DNA of 40,291 bases from Lutibacter sp. (GTDB lineage Bacteria; Bacteroidota; Bacteroidia; Flavobacteriales; Flavobacteriaceae). The notes below the pieces were generated by a model. That model was not told where the DNA came from, ran no database searches, and worked only from the letters and a program-made list of their open reading frames with translations. The stretch covers positions 1 to 40,291 of the forward strand of contig JAUSOJ010000016.1 in the NCBI GenBank assembly GCA_030656195.1. Reading direction: 5' to 3'. Positions 8,293 to 16,735 of the stretch are shown here, piece by piece (positions within the stretch are counted from its first letter, which is position 1; each line of letters begins with the position of its first letter). A program made the position numbers and the translations under genes.

Positions 8293-9687
8293 CTATAATA
8301 AAGTTCTCGGATCGGTTAAAACACCAGTAACTGCTGTTGCTGCTGCCACAAGCGGACTTGCCAACAAAGTCCTTGAACCAGGACCTTGTCGTCCTTCAAA
8401 ATTTCTGTTTGAAGTGCTAACTGCCAATTTTCCGGCAGGAACTTTATCGTCGTTCATCGCCAAACAGGCAGAACAACCAGGCTCGCGCAATTCAAATCCG
8501 GCCGCATTGATAATGTCCAGCAATCCTTCTTCTTTTATTTTCGCTTCCACATCATGTGAGCCGGGAACCAACCAAGCGGTAATATTATCCGCTTTTTTTC
8601 TTCCCTTCACAATAGAGGCAAACGCCCTGAAATCTTCAATTCTTCCGTTGGTGCAACTACCCAAAAACACAAAATCCACTTTTTTCCCAATCATTTTGTC
8701 TCCTTCATGAAATCCCATATATTCGAGCGATTTCTTGTAAGAAGCAACACCGCCTTCAACCGATTCCGCTTTTGGAATGTAGTTTGAAATACCAGTTCCC
8801 ATTCCAGGATTGGTTCCATACGTAATCATCGGTTCAATGTCTATTGCGATAAAATTGATTTCTTCGTCAAAAACCGCATCAGCATCTGTTTTTAGCGTTT
8901 TCCAATAATCCATCGCTTTGTCCCAGGCTTCTTCTTTTGGCGTAAACAATCGGCCTTTTATGTAGTCGAAAGTCTTTTCATCAGGAGCGATAATTCCGCC
9001 GCGGGCACCCATTTCGATGCTTAAATTGCACACGGTCATTCGGCCTTCCATACTCATATTTTTAAACACATCGCCGGCATATTCCACAAAATAACCAGTG
9101 GCGCCAGATGCTGAAAGTTTAGATATCATGAACAAAGCCACGTCTTTTGGGGTAACCCCAAAACCGAGTTTTCCATTCACGTTTATCCTCATTTTTTTTG
9201 GCTTTGGCTGCATAATACATTGTGAAGACAGCACCATTTCAACTTCTGAAGTTCCAATACCAAAAGCCACTGCACCAAAAGCGCCGTGGGTTGAAGTGTG
9301 CGAATCTCCACAAACAATGGTTGCTCCAGGGAGGGTAATTCCGTTTTCCGGACCAACCACATGGACAATTCCGTTTTTTTGATGTCCCAATCCCCAATGC
9401 GTAATGCCCCATTCGGCCGCATTTTGTTCCAATGCTTTTAACTGGTTTGCGGATAACGGGTCTTCAACCGGCAAATGTTGGTTGATGGTTGGTGTGTTAT
9501 GATCGGCTGTGGCGAAAGTTTTTTCAGGAAACAATACGCTGTTATTTCTGCTTTTTAATCCTAGGAACGCTACCGGACTTGTCACTTCATGAATCAAATG
9601 TCGGTCGATAAACAACACATCGGGTCCGTCGTTAATTTTTCGAATCACGTGCGAATCCCAAACTTTATCAAATAATGTTTTACTCAT
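8293..9687 (-). CDS. leuC: 3-isopropylmalate dehydratase large subunit
   Basis: Aconitase-family catalytic subunit of isopropylmalate isomerase, 464 residues from the ATG at 9687. The open frame extends to a TTG at 9726, but the extra 13 residues (VAKNRQIKK...) are not part of the family and lie in the presumed leader, so [16 protein letters not shown] is the start chosen. The three [4Fe-4S] ligands are visible: Cys345 in FLGSCTNGR, and Cys405 and Cys408 in [10 protein letters not shown]. The substrate loop [15 protein letters not shown] is at about 126-139. It is the first gene of the leu operon, directly downstream of a good promoter match. Cytoplasmic, partner of LeuD. Confidence 0.96.
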   Translation of the reverse strand: MSKTLFDKVWDSHVIRKINDGPDVLFIDRHLIHEVTSPVAFLGLKSRNNSVLFPEKTFATADHNTPTINQHLPVEDPLSANQLKALEQNAAEWGITHWGLGHQKNGIVHVVGPENGITLPGATIVCGDSHTSTHGAFGAVAFGIGTSEVEMVLSSQCIMQPKPKKMRINVNGKLGFGVTPKDVALFMISKLSASGATGYFVEYAGDVFKNMSMEGRMTVCNLSIEMGARGGIIAPDEKTFDYIKGRLFTPKEEAWDKAMDYWKTLKTDADAVFDEEINFIAIDIEPMITYGTNPGMGTGISNYIPKAESVEGGVASYKKSLEYMGFHEGDKMIGKKVDFVFLGSCTNGRIEDFRAFASIVKGRKKADNITAWLVPGSHDVEAKIKEEGLLDIINAAGFELREPGCSACLAMNDDKVPAGKLAVSTSNRNFEGRQGPGSRTLLASPLVAAATAVTGVLTDPRTLL

Positions 9688-9756
9688 TTTTATTATTTTT
9701 TTTATCTGTCTATTTTTTGCAACCAATACAAACGGTTATGATTGCAAGAACGGGTG

Positions 9757-9786
9757 CAAAATTATAAAAAACAATAAAAATGTCAA
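9757..9786 (-). promoter_or_regulatory. Promoter of the leuCD-leuA/cimA-leuB operon
   Basis: On the minus strand TTGACA (9786-9781) is followed by TAATTTTG (9764-9757), a full match to the Bacteroidetes -7 consensus TAnnTTTG. There are 19 nt between the TTG and the TA. Transcription would start near 9750, leaving a leader of about 60 nt. No leucine-rich leader peptide or T-box-like structure was recognised in that leader. Confidence 0.7.
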
Positions 9787-10266
9787 TTTGATTAATTTTG
9801 ATCTACGATACCCAAACTGCTTTTTTAATGACTGCAATATTGGTTTTGATATTTTATGATTTTACAGGAATGCTGTGATTTAATTTTAAATTTTTTAAAA
9901 GCTTTTTGGCACAACAGAAACAATGGCTTAAGAGATTATTTATTTGGCAATTTTATTGAATAATCATCCGTATTTTTAGATATGAGTCAATAATAAACGC
10001 ATTTTCATAAATAATTCTCAGTGTTTATTTCTCATTTGATTTTTAAAAATGATATTGTTTAATCGTCTTTATGACCAAAATCACTGCAAATTTTATAAAT
10101 GTCATTCAATTTTTAGGCTGAAATACTACGACATCCAAAAAATTAAGTGCTTGTTTATTTGCTTATTTTGTAATGATTATTCCTAAAAATTACGCAAAAT
10201 ATAATCAGATTTGTTTAGATACATTATAGACTTTCAATCAGTTTCTCAATAAAAAATCGATTCAGC
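9787..10266. other. Long intergenic stretch with no gene recognised
   Basis: About 480 bp of very A/T-rich DNA between the divergent leu operon and the L,D-transpeptidase gene. No plausible ORF, tRNA or strong hairpin was seen. A plus-strand TAATTTTG box at 9793-9800 has no gene directly downstream; it could be chance or drive an unannotated transcript. Confidence 0.4.
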
Positions 10267-10274
10267 TAATTTTG
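10267..10274 (+). promoter_or_regulatory. Putative -7 box of the L,D-transpeptidase lipoprotein gene
   Basis: TAATTTTG matches the Bacteroidetes -7 consensus and lies 50 nt before the ATG at 10324. The matching -33 element is weak (GTTT at 10241-10244). Pattern match only. Confidence 0.45.
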
Positions 10275-10323
10275 CGTACGAAAGGCGAAATCCATATCTT
10301 TACTATGAAACTTCAATAACGCC

Positions 10324-11898
10324 ATGAAAGCAATTTCTGTATTTTTTTTAATGCTCTTACTTCTCATTTCATGCAAAGAGAAAGTGCCGCCTAAAGTTGT
10401 GCTGATTCCTGAAATTGAAATTACGGAAGCCGGAAAAATTATCCCTATAGATTCGTCTAAAATTGCCAAAATTAAAGATTCGAGTGTTATTGCTTTTTAT
10501 CAAGCCAACCAAAACAAAACTTTCTGGATTATCGATCCTTCAAGAAAAAAGATTGTTGCGCTGTTTAATAATGTTCAGGAAGATGGTTTATTTCCGAAAG
10601 ATTTCGACTTAAAAAAAATTCAAGATTCAGAAGAAAATCTATCTAATTTATCGAATTCTGAATTGGCAGATTACGATATTTTACTCACAGAAAATTTAAG
10701 TCGATATGTTCAAAAAGTTTCAAAAGGAAATTTAAATCCGAATAAGCTTTACAGCAATTGGGAATTAAAGGAAAACAAGATCAACTATAAACAATTGCTG
10801 CTCAATTTTCAAAAAAAAGATTCTTTTAACTTTGCCCTTAATTCAGCATCGCCAAACCATATTGTTTATAAACGTCTAAAAGAAGCACTTAAAATTGTAA
10901 ACACCTTGCCAAAAGATGCTTTTAAAAAAATTGAAGTCAAAAATAAAATTGTTTTAAACGACTCCAATCCTGCAATGATTGAAATCAAAAAAAAATTAAT
11001 TTATTGGAAAGATTTAAAACCTTTAGACAGCATTACCGCCATTTATGATGAGGCCACGGAATTGGCCGTTAAGAAATTTCAACTGCGCCACGGACTTGGG
11101 TTGGACGGGGTTATTGGCGGCGGCACTTTACAAGCCTTAAACTTTAACAAAGAAGACCGAAAAAAACAAATTATTGCCAATATGGAACGCTGGAGATGGT
11201 ATCCGAGGGAATTTGAAGATGATTACTTCATTATTAACATTCCCGATTACACTTTGCGTGTTGTTAAAAACGATGATACCATAAGAACTCACAAGGTAAT
11301 TATAGGTCGGCCATCAAGAAAAACGCCTGTTTTATCTTCCAAACTCACCCATTTAATATTCAATCCAACCTGGACCGTTCCGCCAACCATTTTAAAAAAC
11401 GATGTTGTTCCGGCTGCGGCCAGAAACCGAAATTACTTCAGCAGTAAAAATATTACCATTTATGATGCTAACAATCGGGTGGTAAGTCCTTGGGATTGGA
11501 ACGCCAGCAGATCGAGAAGCTATCGTTATGTCCAAAGTCCGGGAGCCGCAAATTCACTTGGATTGGTTAAATTTATGTTTCCGAACCGATTTACCGTCTA
11601 TCTGCACGATACCAATACCCGAGGTTTTTTTGAAAAGGATATTCGCGCATTGAGTTCGGGCTGCATTCGGGTTCAAGATCCGTTTGAACTTACAGCCTAT
11701 ATATTGGATGATCCAGAAAAATGGAATTTGGAAAAAATTGACGAAGCCATAAACACCGGCAAAACATCACAAGTACAAATTAAAAAAGAAGTGTACATTC
11801 ATATTTTTTACTGGACCGCCTGGAGTGAAAATGGCATCCTGCAATTTAGGGACGACCTTTACAGTTTGGATATGGATTTGTATAAGAAGTTGGATTAA
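10324..11898 (+). CDS. YcbB-like murein L,D-transpeptidase lipoprotein
   Basis: A 524-residue periplasmic enzyme expected to make 3-3 cross-links in peptidoglycan or attach proteins to it. Residues 1-17 are a lipoprotein signal peptide with lipobox LLISC (Cys17). A helical scaffold region (about 60-210) precedes a peptidoglycan-binding segment (about 219-275, ending KKFQLRHGLGLDGVIGGGTLQALN). The YkuD catalytic domain (about 300-480) contains NIPDYTLRVVKND, the histidine of YLHDTNTRGFF (His428) and the nucleophile Cys447 in SSGCIRVQDP. This order matches the E. coli YcbB/LdtD architecture. It is monocistronic, with a -7 box upstream, and convergent to a second L,D-transpeptidase. The start codon is fixed by the signal peptide. 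Confidence 0.92.
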   Translation: MKAISVFFLMLLLLISCKEKVPPKVVLIPEIEITEAGKIIPIDSSKIAKIKDSSVIAFYQANQNKTFWIIDPSRKKIVALFNNVQEDGLFPKDFDLKKIQDSEENLSNLSNSELADYDILLTENLSRYVQKVSKGNLNPNKLYSNWELKENKINYKQLLLNFQKKDSFNFALNSASPNHIVYKRLKEALKIVNTLPKDAFKKIEVKNKIVLNDSNPAMIEIKKKLIYWKDLKPLDSITAIYDEATELAVKKFQLRHGLGLDGVIGGGTLQALNFNKEDRKKQIIANMERWRWYPREFEDDYFIINIPDYTLRVVKNDDTIRTHKVIIGRPSRKTPVLSSKLTHLIFNPTWTVPPTILKNDVVPAAARNRNYFSSKNITIYDANNRVVSPWDWNASRSRSYRYVQSPGAANSLGLVKFMFPNRFTVYLHDTNTRGFFEKDIRALSSGCIRVQDPFELTAYILDDPEKWNLEKIDEAINTGKTSQVQIKKEVYIHIFYWTAWSENGILQFRDDLYSLDMDLYKKLD

Positions 11899-11900
11899 AT

Positions 11901-11932
11901 TAATCTTTTATACACCTTAAAAGAAAAGATTA
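11901..11932. terminator. Hairpin between convergent transpeptidase genes
   Basis: TAATCTTTT (11901-11909) pairs with AAAAGATTA (11924-11932), a 9-bp A/T-rich stem with a 14-nt loop just after the stop codon at 11898. It has no clean U-tract, so it is a weak terminator candidate for the plus-strand gene. Confidence 0.35.
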
Positions 11933-12047
11933 CTTCGCTTTGAGAAAAGAGAAAAAAGTCTTTTTAAAATAGTATTGAAATCATTGAAGATTATTGTTTA
12001 AAGTCCGACAGCTTACTTTTAATATCTAATATTTGATATCTTATATA

Positions 12048-12731
12048 TTATGAAGGATAATAAACAAATATGCACGATTTGTCTTTAATGGTATCAATAA
12101 CCTCTTTGGTGAGTTCTTGCGACAAAGCCAAACAGCCCAAGCTTCTGCCCAATCGTCCGTTTTGTTTTGCAAATTGTTCAGAAACATAATCGGCACCGTG
12201 AACCACAATGGCTCTTGCTCTGGCGTTGCTGTTCACTCCTTTATCCATACCGTCCAATCGCAAAGAATAACCGTGTTTACCGTAATACGTTTCTCCGGTT
12301 ACATAAAATCCCAAGCTGCTTTGATAAGATTCGGGCTTGTCGGAAAAATTGGCCGCATATTCATTGCCTGAATTTCTGCCGTGAGAAACCAAAGACTGAT
12401 ATAAAATAATGTTGTTTTTTAGGTCGATGACCCATAACCTATTCTCTTTGGAAGACAAACTATAATCAACAAGGGTTAAAATATCTTTTTGGATAGCGCC
12501 TTTTTCTTTCAACAGAAAGTAGCCTTCCATCGCTTTTGTGAAGCTTATTTTGTTGGGAAGCATAAAATTATTGGTCATCAAATTATGGTAAACAGCATCT
12601 GCTTTAGCTTCATTACTGTTGTTGACAACGGCTTCAATTAATTTTGTGCTTTTTGGTTTAAACGAAAATGCGGAGTTAATTGTAAAGAAAAAAATTCCGA
12701 TTAACAATAGGGAGATTGTTTTATAAATCAT
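12048..12731 (-). CDS. Small murein L,D-transpeptidase catalytic domain protein (YkuD_2-like)
   Basis: A 227-residue exported protein. A signal peptide covers about residues 1-23 (FFFTINSAFSF). The rest is a single catalytic domain of the murein L,D-transpeptidase family found in many Bacteroidetes and Proteobacteria. The histidine is in AIVVHGADYVSE (His178) and the nucleophilic cysteine in GRLGRSLGCLALS (Cys200). There is no peptidoglycan-binding module. It probably acts on peptidoglycan cross-links or protein-to-wall attachment in the periplasm; its exact substrate cannot be told. It lies tail-to-tail with the larger YcbB-like enzyme, to which it is not closely similar. Confidence 0.87.
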   Translation of the reverse strand: MIYKTISLLLIGIFFFTINSAFSFKPKSTKLIEAVVNNSNEAKADAVYHNLMTNNFMLPNKISFTKAMEGYFLLKEKGAIQKDILTLVDYSLSSKENRLWVIDLKNNIILYQSLVSHGRNSGNEYAANFSDKPESYQSSLGFYVTGETYYGKHGYSLRLDGMDKGVNSNARARAIVVHGADYVSEQFAKQNGRLGRSLGCLALSQELTKEVIDTIKDKSCIFVYYPS

Positions 12732-12769
12732 TGTAAATCATTAGGTTTAATATCAAACTTTAAGAGGGC

Positions 12770-12800
12770 GCAAGTTAGGGCTTTAAAATTGTGCTGCAAA
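12770..12800 (-). promoter_or_regulatory. Possible promoter of the small L,D-transpeptidase gene
   Basis: On the minus strand TTTG (12800-12797), a 19-nt spacer and TAACTTGC (12777-12770) resemble TTTG-N19-TAnnTTTG with an imperfect -7 box. The leader would be about 30-40 nt. Confidence 0.3.
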
Positions 12801-13094
12801 ACATTGTCAATATATTTTAAAAAATTTAACATTTTGTGTTTTTTGTAAGTAAATTTTTCACCAAAGCAACGGACCTTATGCGTTTTAAAACTTAATTAAA
12901 CCTTTTTTATTGTGTTGCTTTATCATAAATATAGATTTCTTCCTCCTATAGCTTTTAATCTATTGTACATAATTTCAATTTTCTGGAATTGTGATTTTTT
13001 ACTAGTCGCATTCCAAAATATTTGGAACCATCACCTTCAGTAATAAATAATAAATAAGAAATGATAGTAAGTTATTTTAATTTTATATTTTTAC
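12801..13094. other. Intergenic stretch upstream of the GH97 gene
   Basis: No gene was recognised in this A/T-rich stretch. It contains a perfect inverted repeat, TTCCAAA-ATA-TTTGGAA (13011-13027), about 90 bp before the GH97 start. That could be a protein-binding site. No consensus -7 box is visible; TATATTTT near 13085 is the closest. Confidence 0.4.
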
Positions 13095-13113
13095 AAGTGT
13101 ATATAAAACACTT
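13095..13113 (+). promoter_or_regulatory. Candidate arabinose-regulator operator at the GH97 start
   Basis: AAGTGTATATAAAACACTT is a 19-bp inverted repeat (AAGTGT-N7-ACACTT) that ends 3 nt before the ATG at 13117. The same half-sites with the same spacing lie at the araB promoter (21912-21930). A protein bound here would cover the transcription start and ribosome entry region, which fits a repressor. The obvious candidate is AraR, the Nudix-related repressor known in Bacteroidetes; I did not verify its motif. Confidence 0.65.
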
Positions 13114-13116
13114 AAT

Positions 13117-15042
13117 ATGAAAAATAAAATTATCTTGTTTATTTCAGGTCTTTTGCTAATTTCATGTAGCATAAAAAAAGAAAATGCCGTTTTTGTGAAT
13201 CCAACTGAATCTTTGAAAGTTGAATTTAATTTAACCGTTAATAAAACACCCTTTTACAAAGTTTTTTATGAAAACAACCTTGTAATTGATTCTTCCCATT
13301 TGGGAATAATTATGGAACATGCCAATTTTTATGATGAAATGAGCATTGTGAAAATTAGTGAACCTATTCTTGTTGAGGATTCATATTCTATGCTTCACGG
13401 CAAACAAAAAAATATTGATTATAAAGCAAATCAGTATACAGTGCATCTTAAAAATAAGCAAGGTGAATTGATGGATATCATTTTTAATCTTTCAGATGAC
13501 GGACTCGCTTTCAGATATGAGTTCCCTGAAACTTCCAAAGACCTTAAAAAAATAATTGAGGAAAAAACAACCTATAATTTTACCGAAAATGCGAAAGCCT
13601 GGCTTCAACCTATGTCAAAAGCCAAAACAGGATGGAAAGAAACCAATCCGTCTTATGAAGAAAATTACGCCATGGGCGTTCCCGTAAATACAAAACCAGA
13701 AATTGGCGAAGGCTGGGTATATCCTGCTTTGTTTAACTCAAATGACACTTGGATTTTGGTTTCTGAAACCGGACTGCATTCCAACTATAGCGGCACGAGG
13801 TTGGTTTACAATGAAACTTTGGGGGGAATGCAAGTGGCTTTTCCCCAAAAAGAAGAAGTTTTGGATGAAGGCGCTTTAAATCCGGAATCTAAATTTCCCT
13901 GGATTACACCTTGGAGAATAGTAACTGTCGGATCCTTAAAAACAATTACCGAAAGCACTTTAGGGACAGATTTGGCGGACAAGGCAATCGCTATGGATAC
14001 TTCATTCATAAAAAGTGGTTTGGCTTCTTGGAGCTGGGTTTTGCTAAAAGATGATTTTACAAATTATGAAACCTCGATGAAATTTATTGATTATGCCGCT
14101 TCTATGAATTGGGAATACTGCTTAATTGATGCCGATTGGGACGTTAAAATCGGGTATGATAAAATGAAGGAAATGGCCGATTACGCCAAAAGTAAACAGG
14201 TAAAACTTTTGGTTTGGTACAATTCATCAGGAAACTGGAACAGCACCGTATATACCCCAAAAAGCAAATTATTGACACATTCAGACAGAGAGGCTGAATT
14301 TGCCAAACTTCATGAAATGGGCATTGCAGGGTTAAAAATTGATTTTTTTGGCGGTGACGGACAATCGATGATTAACTATTACCACGATATTTTAAAAGAT
14401 GCCGCAACACATAAATTGATGATAAATTTTCACGGCGCAACATTGCCAAGAGGTTGGCACAGAACCTATCCAAATTTAATGACTGTGGAAGCGGTAAAAG
14501 GACAAGAGTTTATCACCTTTTTTCAAGAAACTGCCGATTTACAGCCCAGCCATTGTGCCATGCTTCCTTTTGCCCGCAACGTTTTTGATCCAATGGACTT
14601 CACGCCGATGGTATTGGATTCAATTCCAACCATCACCAGAAGAACAACACCGGCATTTGAACTTGCTCTACCAGTATTGTTTTTATCCGGAATTCAACAT
14701 ATTGCTGAAATTCCTGAAGGTATGGCCAAGCAACCTAAATATGTGGTGGACTATTTAAAAGACATTCCAACAAATTGGGATGAAGCTAAATTTATTGATG
14801 GCTACCCAGGAAAATTTATGGTGATGGCGAGAAAGAAAGACAACACTTGGCATATTGTCGGCATCAATGGAGAAAAAAGCACTAAAGAAATTGAAATAGA
14901 TTTGACGTTTGTTTCAGGCAAAAACGGAATGCTCATTTCCGAAGATGAGAAGGGCTTTAAATTAGACAATATTATTTCATCAACCAACAAAAAATTAATT
15001 GTTAAAATGAAACCTTTCGGTGGATTTGTGGCGAAATTCTAA
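13117..15042 (+). CDS. GH97 glycosidase lipoprotein (alpha-galactosidase / beta-L-arabinopyranosidase type)
   Basis: A 641-residue glycoside hydrolase family 97 enzyme. Residues 1-17 are a lipoprotein signal (LLLISC, Cys17). An N-terminal beta-sandwich (about 25-280), a TIM barrel (about 295-540) and a C-terminal beta domain follow. The barrel has GLKIDFFGGDGQ with Asp409, and NLMTVEAVKGQEF with Glu464. Their 55-residue spacing is the same as the nucleophile/acid pair (Asp415/Glu470) I recall from the retaining enzyme BtGal97b, and unlike inverting SusB-type GH97. Retaining members act as alpha-galactosidases or beta-L-arabinopyranosidases. Next to the arabinan genes, and with the operator it shares with araB, removal of beta-L-arabinopyranose or alpha-galactose caps is likely. 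It converges on the SSS symporter with a shared terminator. Confidence 0.88.
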   Translation: MKNKIILFISGLLLISCSIKKENAVFVNPTESLKVEFNLTVNKTPFYKVFYENNLVIDSSHLGIIMEHANFYDEMSIVKISEPILVEDSYSMLHGKQKNIDYKANQYTVHLKNKQGELMDIIFNLSDDGLAFRYEFPETSKDLKKIIEEKTTYNFTENAKAWLQPMSKAKTGWKETNPSYEENYAMGVPVNTKPEIGEGWVYPALFNSNDTWILVSETGLHSNYSGTRLVYNETLGGMQVAFPQKEEVLDEGALNPESKFPWITPWRIVTVGSLKTITESTLGTDLADKAIAMDTSFIKSGLASWSWVLLKDDFTNYETSMKFIDYAASMNWEYCLIDADWDVKIGYDKMKEMADYAKSKQVKLLVWYNSSGNWNSTVYTPKSKLLTHSDREAEFAKLHEMGIAGLKIDFFGGDGQSMINYYHDILKDAATHKLMINFHGATLPRGWHRTYPNLMTVEAVKGQEFITFFQETADLQPSHCAMLPFARNVFDPMDFTPMVLDSIPTITRRTTPAFELALPVLFLSGIQHIAEIPEGMAKQPKYVVDYLKDIPTNWDEAKFIDGYPGKFMVMARKKDNTWHIVGINGEKSTKEIEIDLTFVSGKNGMLISEDEKGFKLDNIISSTNKKLIVKMKPFGGFVAKF

Positions 15043-15057
15043 GAAACATATTACAAC

Positions 15058-15084
15058 AAAAAAGAGGGCATTGCCCTCTTTTTT
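15058..15084. terminator. Bidirectional rho-independent terminator
   Basis: A perfect 12-bp stem (AAAAAAGAGGGC at 15058-15069 with GCCCTCTTTTTT at 15073-15084) and a 3-nt loop, flanked by A-runs and T-runs. It lies between the convergent GH97 gene and the 3' end of the ara operon and can serve both directions. Confidence 0.88.
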
Positions 15085-15111
15085 TAATACTTAAACTAAT
15101 TTTACAATAAC

Positions 15112-16731
15112 TTAATTACCATTAAAAAATATCATAACTCCTATTACTATGGCAACAACCAAAATAGATACCGCTATGTCAACCCAAGTATAACTATTCT
15201 TATTTTTAATCCTTTCTTCTTCGGTAATAGTGCCAAATGTAAGATTTTCCACTTTTTCTTCAGTTGGTGCTTTGGTCAATAAACTCACAATAATGGTAAG
15301 GATGATACAGAATAAAAAGAACCATGCCCCGAAGGTTAAGAAATTCATATCTCCCAACTTAAACAATAAACCTTTAGGGTCTAAGGAATCTTTTGTCAAT
15401 TCCAATACAATTCTGAAGGCCCCCACAATAAAACCAACAACCAATGTAACGAAAGCCCCTTGGCCGTTAATTCGTTTATGAAATATTCCCATAAGGAAAA
15501 CTGCCACAATAGGAGGTGCAATATAAGATTGTACTTTTTGTAAATACTCATACAAAACTCCTGAAATATTAGCCATAATAGGAATCCAAATAATACCAAT
15601 AATTACCACAATTACTGTTGCAATTTGTCCGGTTCTTACCAATTTTTTTTGAGGTGTATTTGGTCTTAGTTTTTGGTAAATATCTACCGTAAATAAAGTT
15701 GATACCGAATTAAAGACCGAAGCTAAAGAACTCATCAATGCCGCCAACAATCCGGCAGCAACCAATCCGCGCAATCCGGAAGGCAATAAATTACTCATAA
15801 GCACAGGAAAAGCCTGATCGGGCGTATCGTAATGCAATTCGCCACGCATTTTTAAGGTAACCGCAATAACACCTGGTACTAAAAATAAAAATACAGGGAG
15901 TAATTTCAACAAAGCGCCAAAAATGGTTCCCCTTCTTCCTTCTGTTATGTTTCTGGCCGTTAAAGTACGTTGCACAATATATTGGTCTGTACACCAATAC
16001 CACACACCCACAATGGTGCTGGTAATAAACAATGCCGGCCACGGAAACTCTGGATCCGAAGCAGAACGCCACATATTTAAATACCCAGGTTCTAAGGTTT
16101 CTTTCATACTTCCCCAACCGCCAACGTGTTCCAAACCAATATACGTTAAAGCTCCTGCACCAATCACTAAAATAATAGCTTGCAGCGTTTCGGTATAAAC
16201 TACCGCTCGCATACCGCCAATTACCGTGTAAATTCCTGTCAGAATTACCGTTGCAATGGCTCCTGTCCAAAAATCAATGCCAAGCAATGCAGAAACTACG
16301 ATACCACCGGCGTAAATAGTAACTGAAATTTTTGTAAGTACATAGGCAATAATAGAAAATACAGAAAGAATCCAACGTGATCTTGCATCAAATCGTTTTT
16401 CCAGAAACTCTGGCATTGTAAATACGCCACTTCTCGCATAAAATGGCAAAAATACCCAACCTAAAAGGAGAACAACCCAAGCCTGGATCTCATAAATAAG
16501 CATCGGTAATTTGTTCCCTGCTCCAGCTCCTGCCAATCCAACAACATGTTCAGAACCTATATTGGATGCAAAAATGGATGCTCCCACAACAAACCAGCCT
16601 ATATTTCTGCCTGCCAGAAAATAATCTTCCGTATTTGCCTGTCTTTTACGTACTACCCAAACAACAATTCCCAGCAATACCAAGAAATAAATTCCGATGG
16701 ATACCCAATCTAATGCGTCAAGTGTTTTCAT
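15112..16731 (-). CDS. Sodium/solute symporter (SSS family), probable L-arabinose importer
   Basis: A 539-residue inner-membrane protein with about 13-14 hydrophobic segments, typical of the SSS family (vSGLT-like). The N-terminus (DWVSIGIYFLVLLGIVVWVV) and ASNIGSEHVVGLAGAGAGN are characteristic; the latter precedes the Na+/substrate-binding core. It is the last gene of araB-araD-araA-galM-SSS, only 4 nt beyond galM. By context it takes up L-arabinose with Na+; this is inference, since SSS substrate specificity cannot be read from sequence. It is one of two symporters in the locus, the other being the GPH protein at 25.2-26.5 kb. Confidence 0.9.
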   Translation of the reverse strand: MKTLDALDWVSIGIYFLVLLGIVVWVVRKRQANTEDYFLAGRNIGWFVVGASIFASNIGSEHVVGLAGAGAGNKLPMLIYEIQAWVVLLLGWVFLPFYARSGVFTMPEFLEKRFDARSRWILSVFSIIAYVLTKISVTIYAGGIVVSALLGIDFWTGAIATVILTGIYTVIGGMRAVVYTETLQAIILVIGAGALTYIGLEHVGGWGSMKETLEPGYLNMWRSASDPEFPWPALFITSTIVGVWYWCTDQYIVQRTLTARNITEGRRGTIFGALLKLLPVFLFLVPGVIAVTLKMRGELHYDTPDQAFPVLMSNLLPSGLRGLVAAGLLAALMSSLASVFNSVSTLFTVDIYQKLRPNTPQKKLVRTGQIATVIVVIIGIIWIPIMANISGVLYEYLQKVQSYIAPPIVAVFLMGIFHKRINGQGAFVTLVVGFIVGAFRIVLELTKDSLDPKGLLFKLGDMNFLTFGAWFFLFCIILTIIVSLLTKAPTEEKVENLTFGTITEEERIKNKNSYTWVDIAVSILVVAIVIGVMIFFNGN

Positions 16732-16735
16732 ACTC

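Noticed and set aside
8228-8710. 160-residue plus-strand open frame and similar long antisense frames across the window
   Set aside because: They lie opposite well-supported genes, have no family features, and follow from the codon bias of the opposite strand.
9688-9726. Longer LeuC starting with TTG at 9726
   Set aside because: The 13 extra residues are not in the family and fall in the predicted leader; the ATG at 9687 gives the canonical N-terminus.
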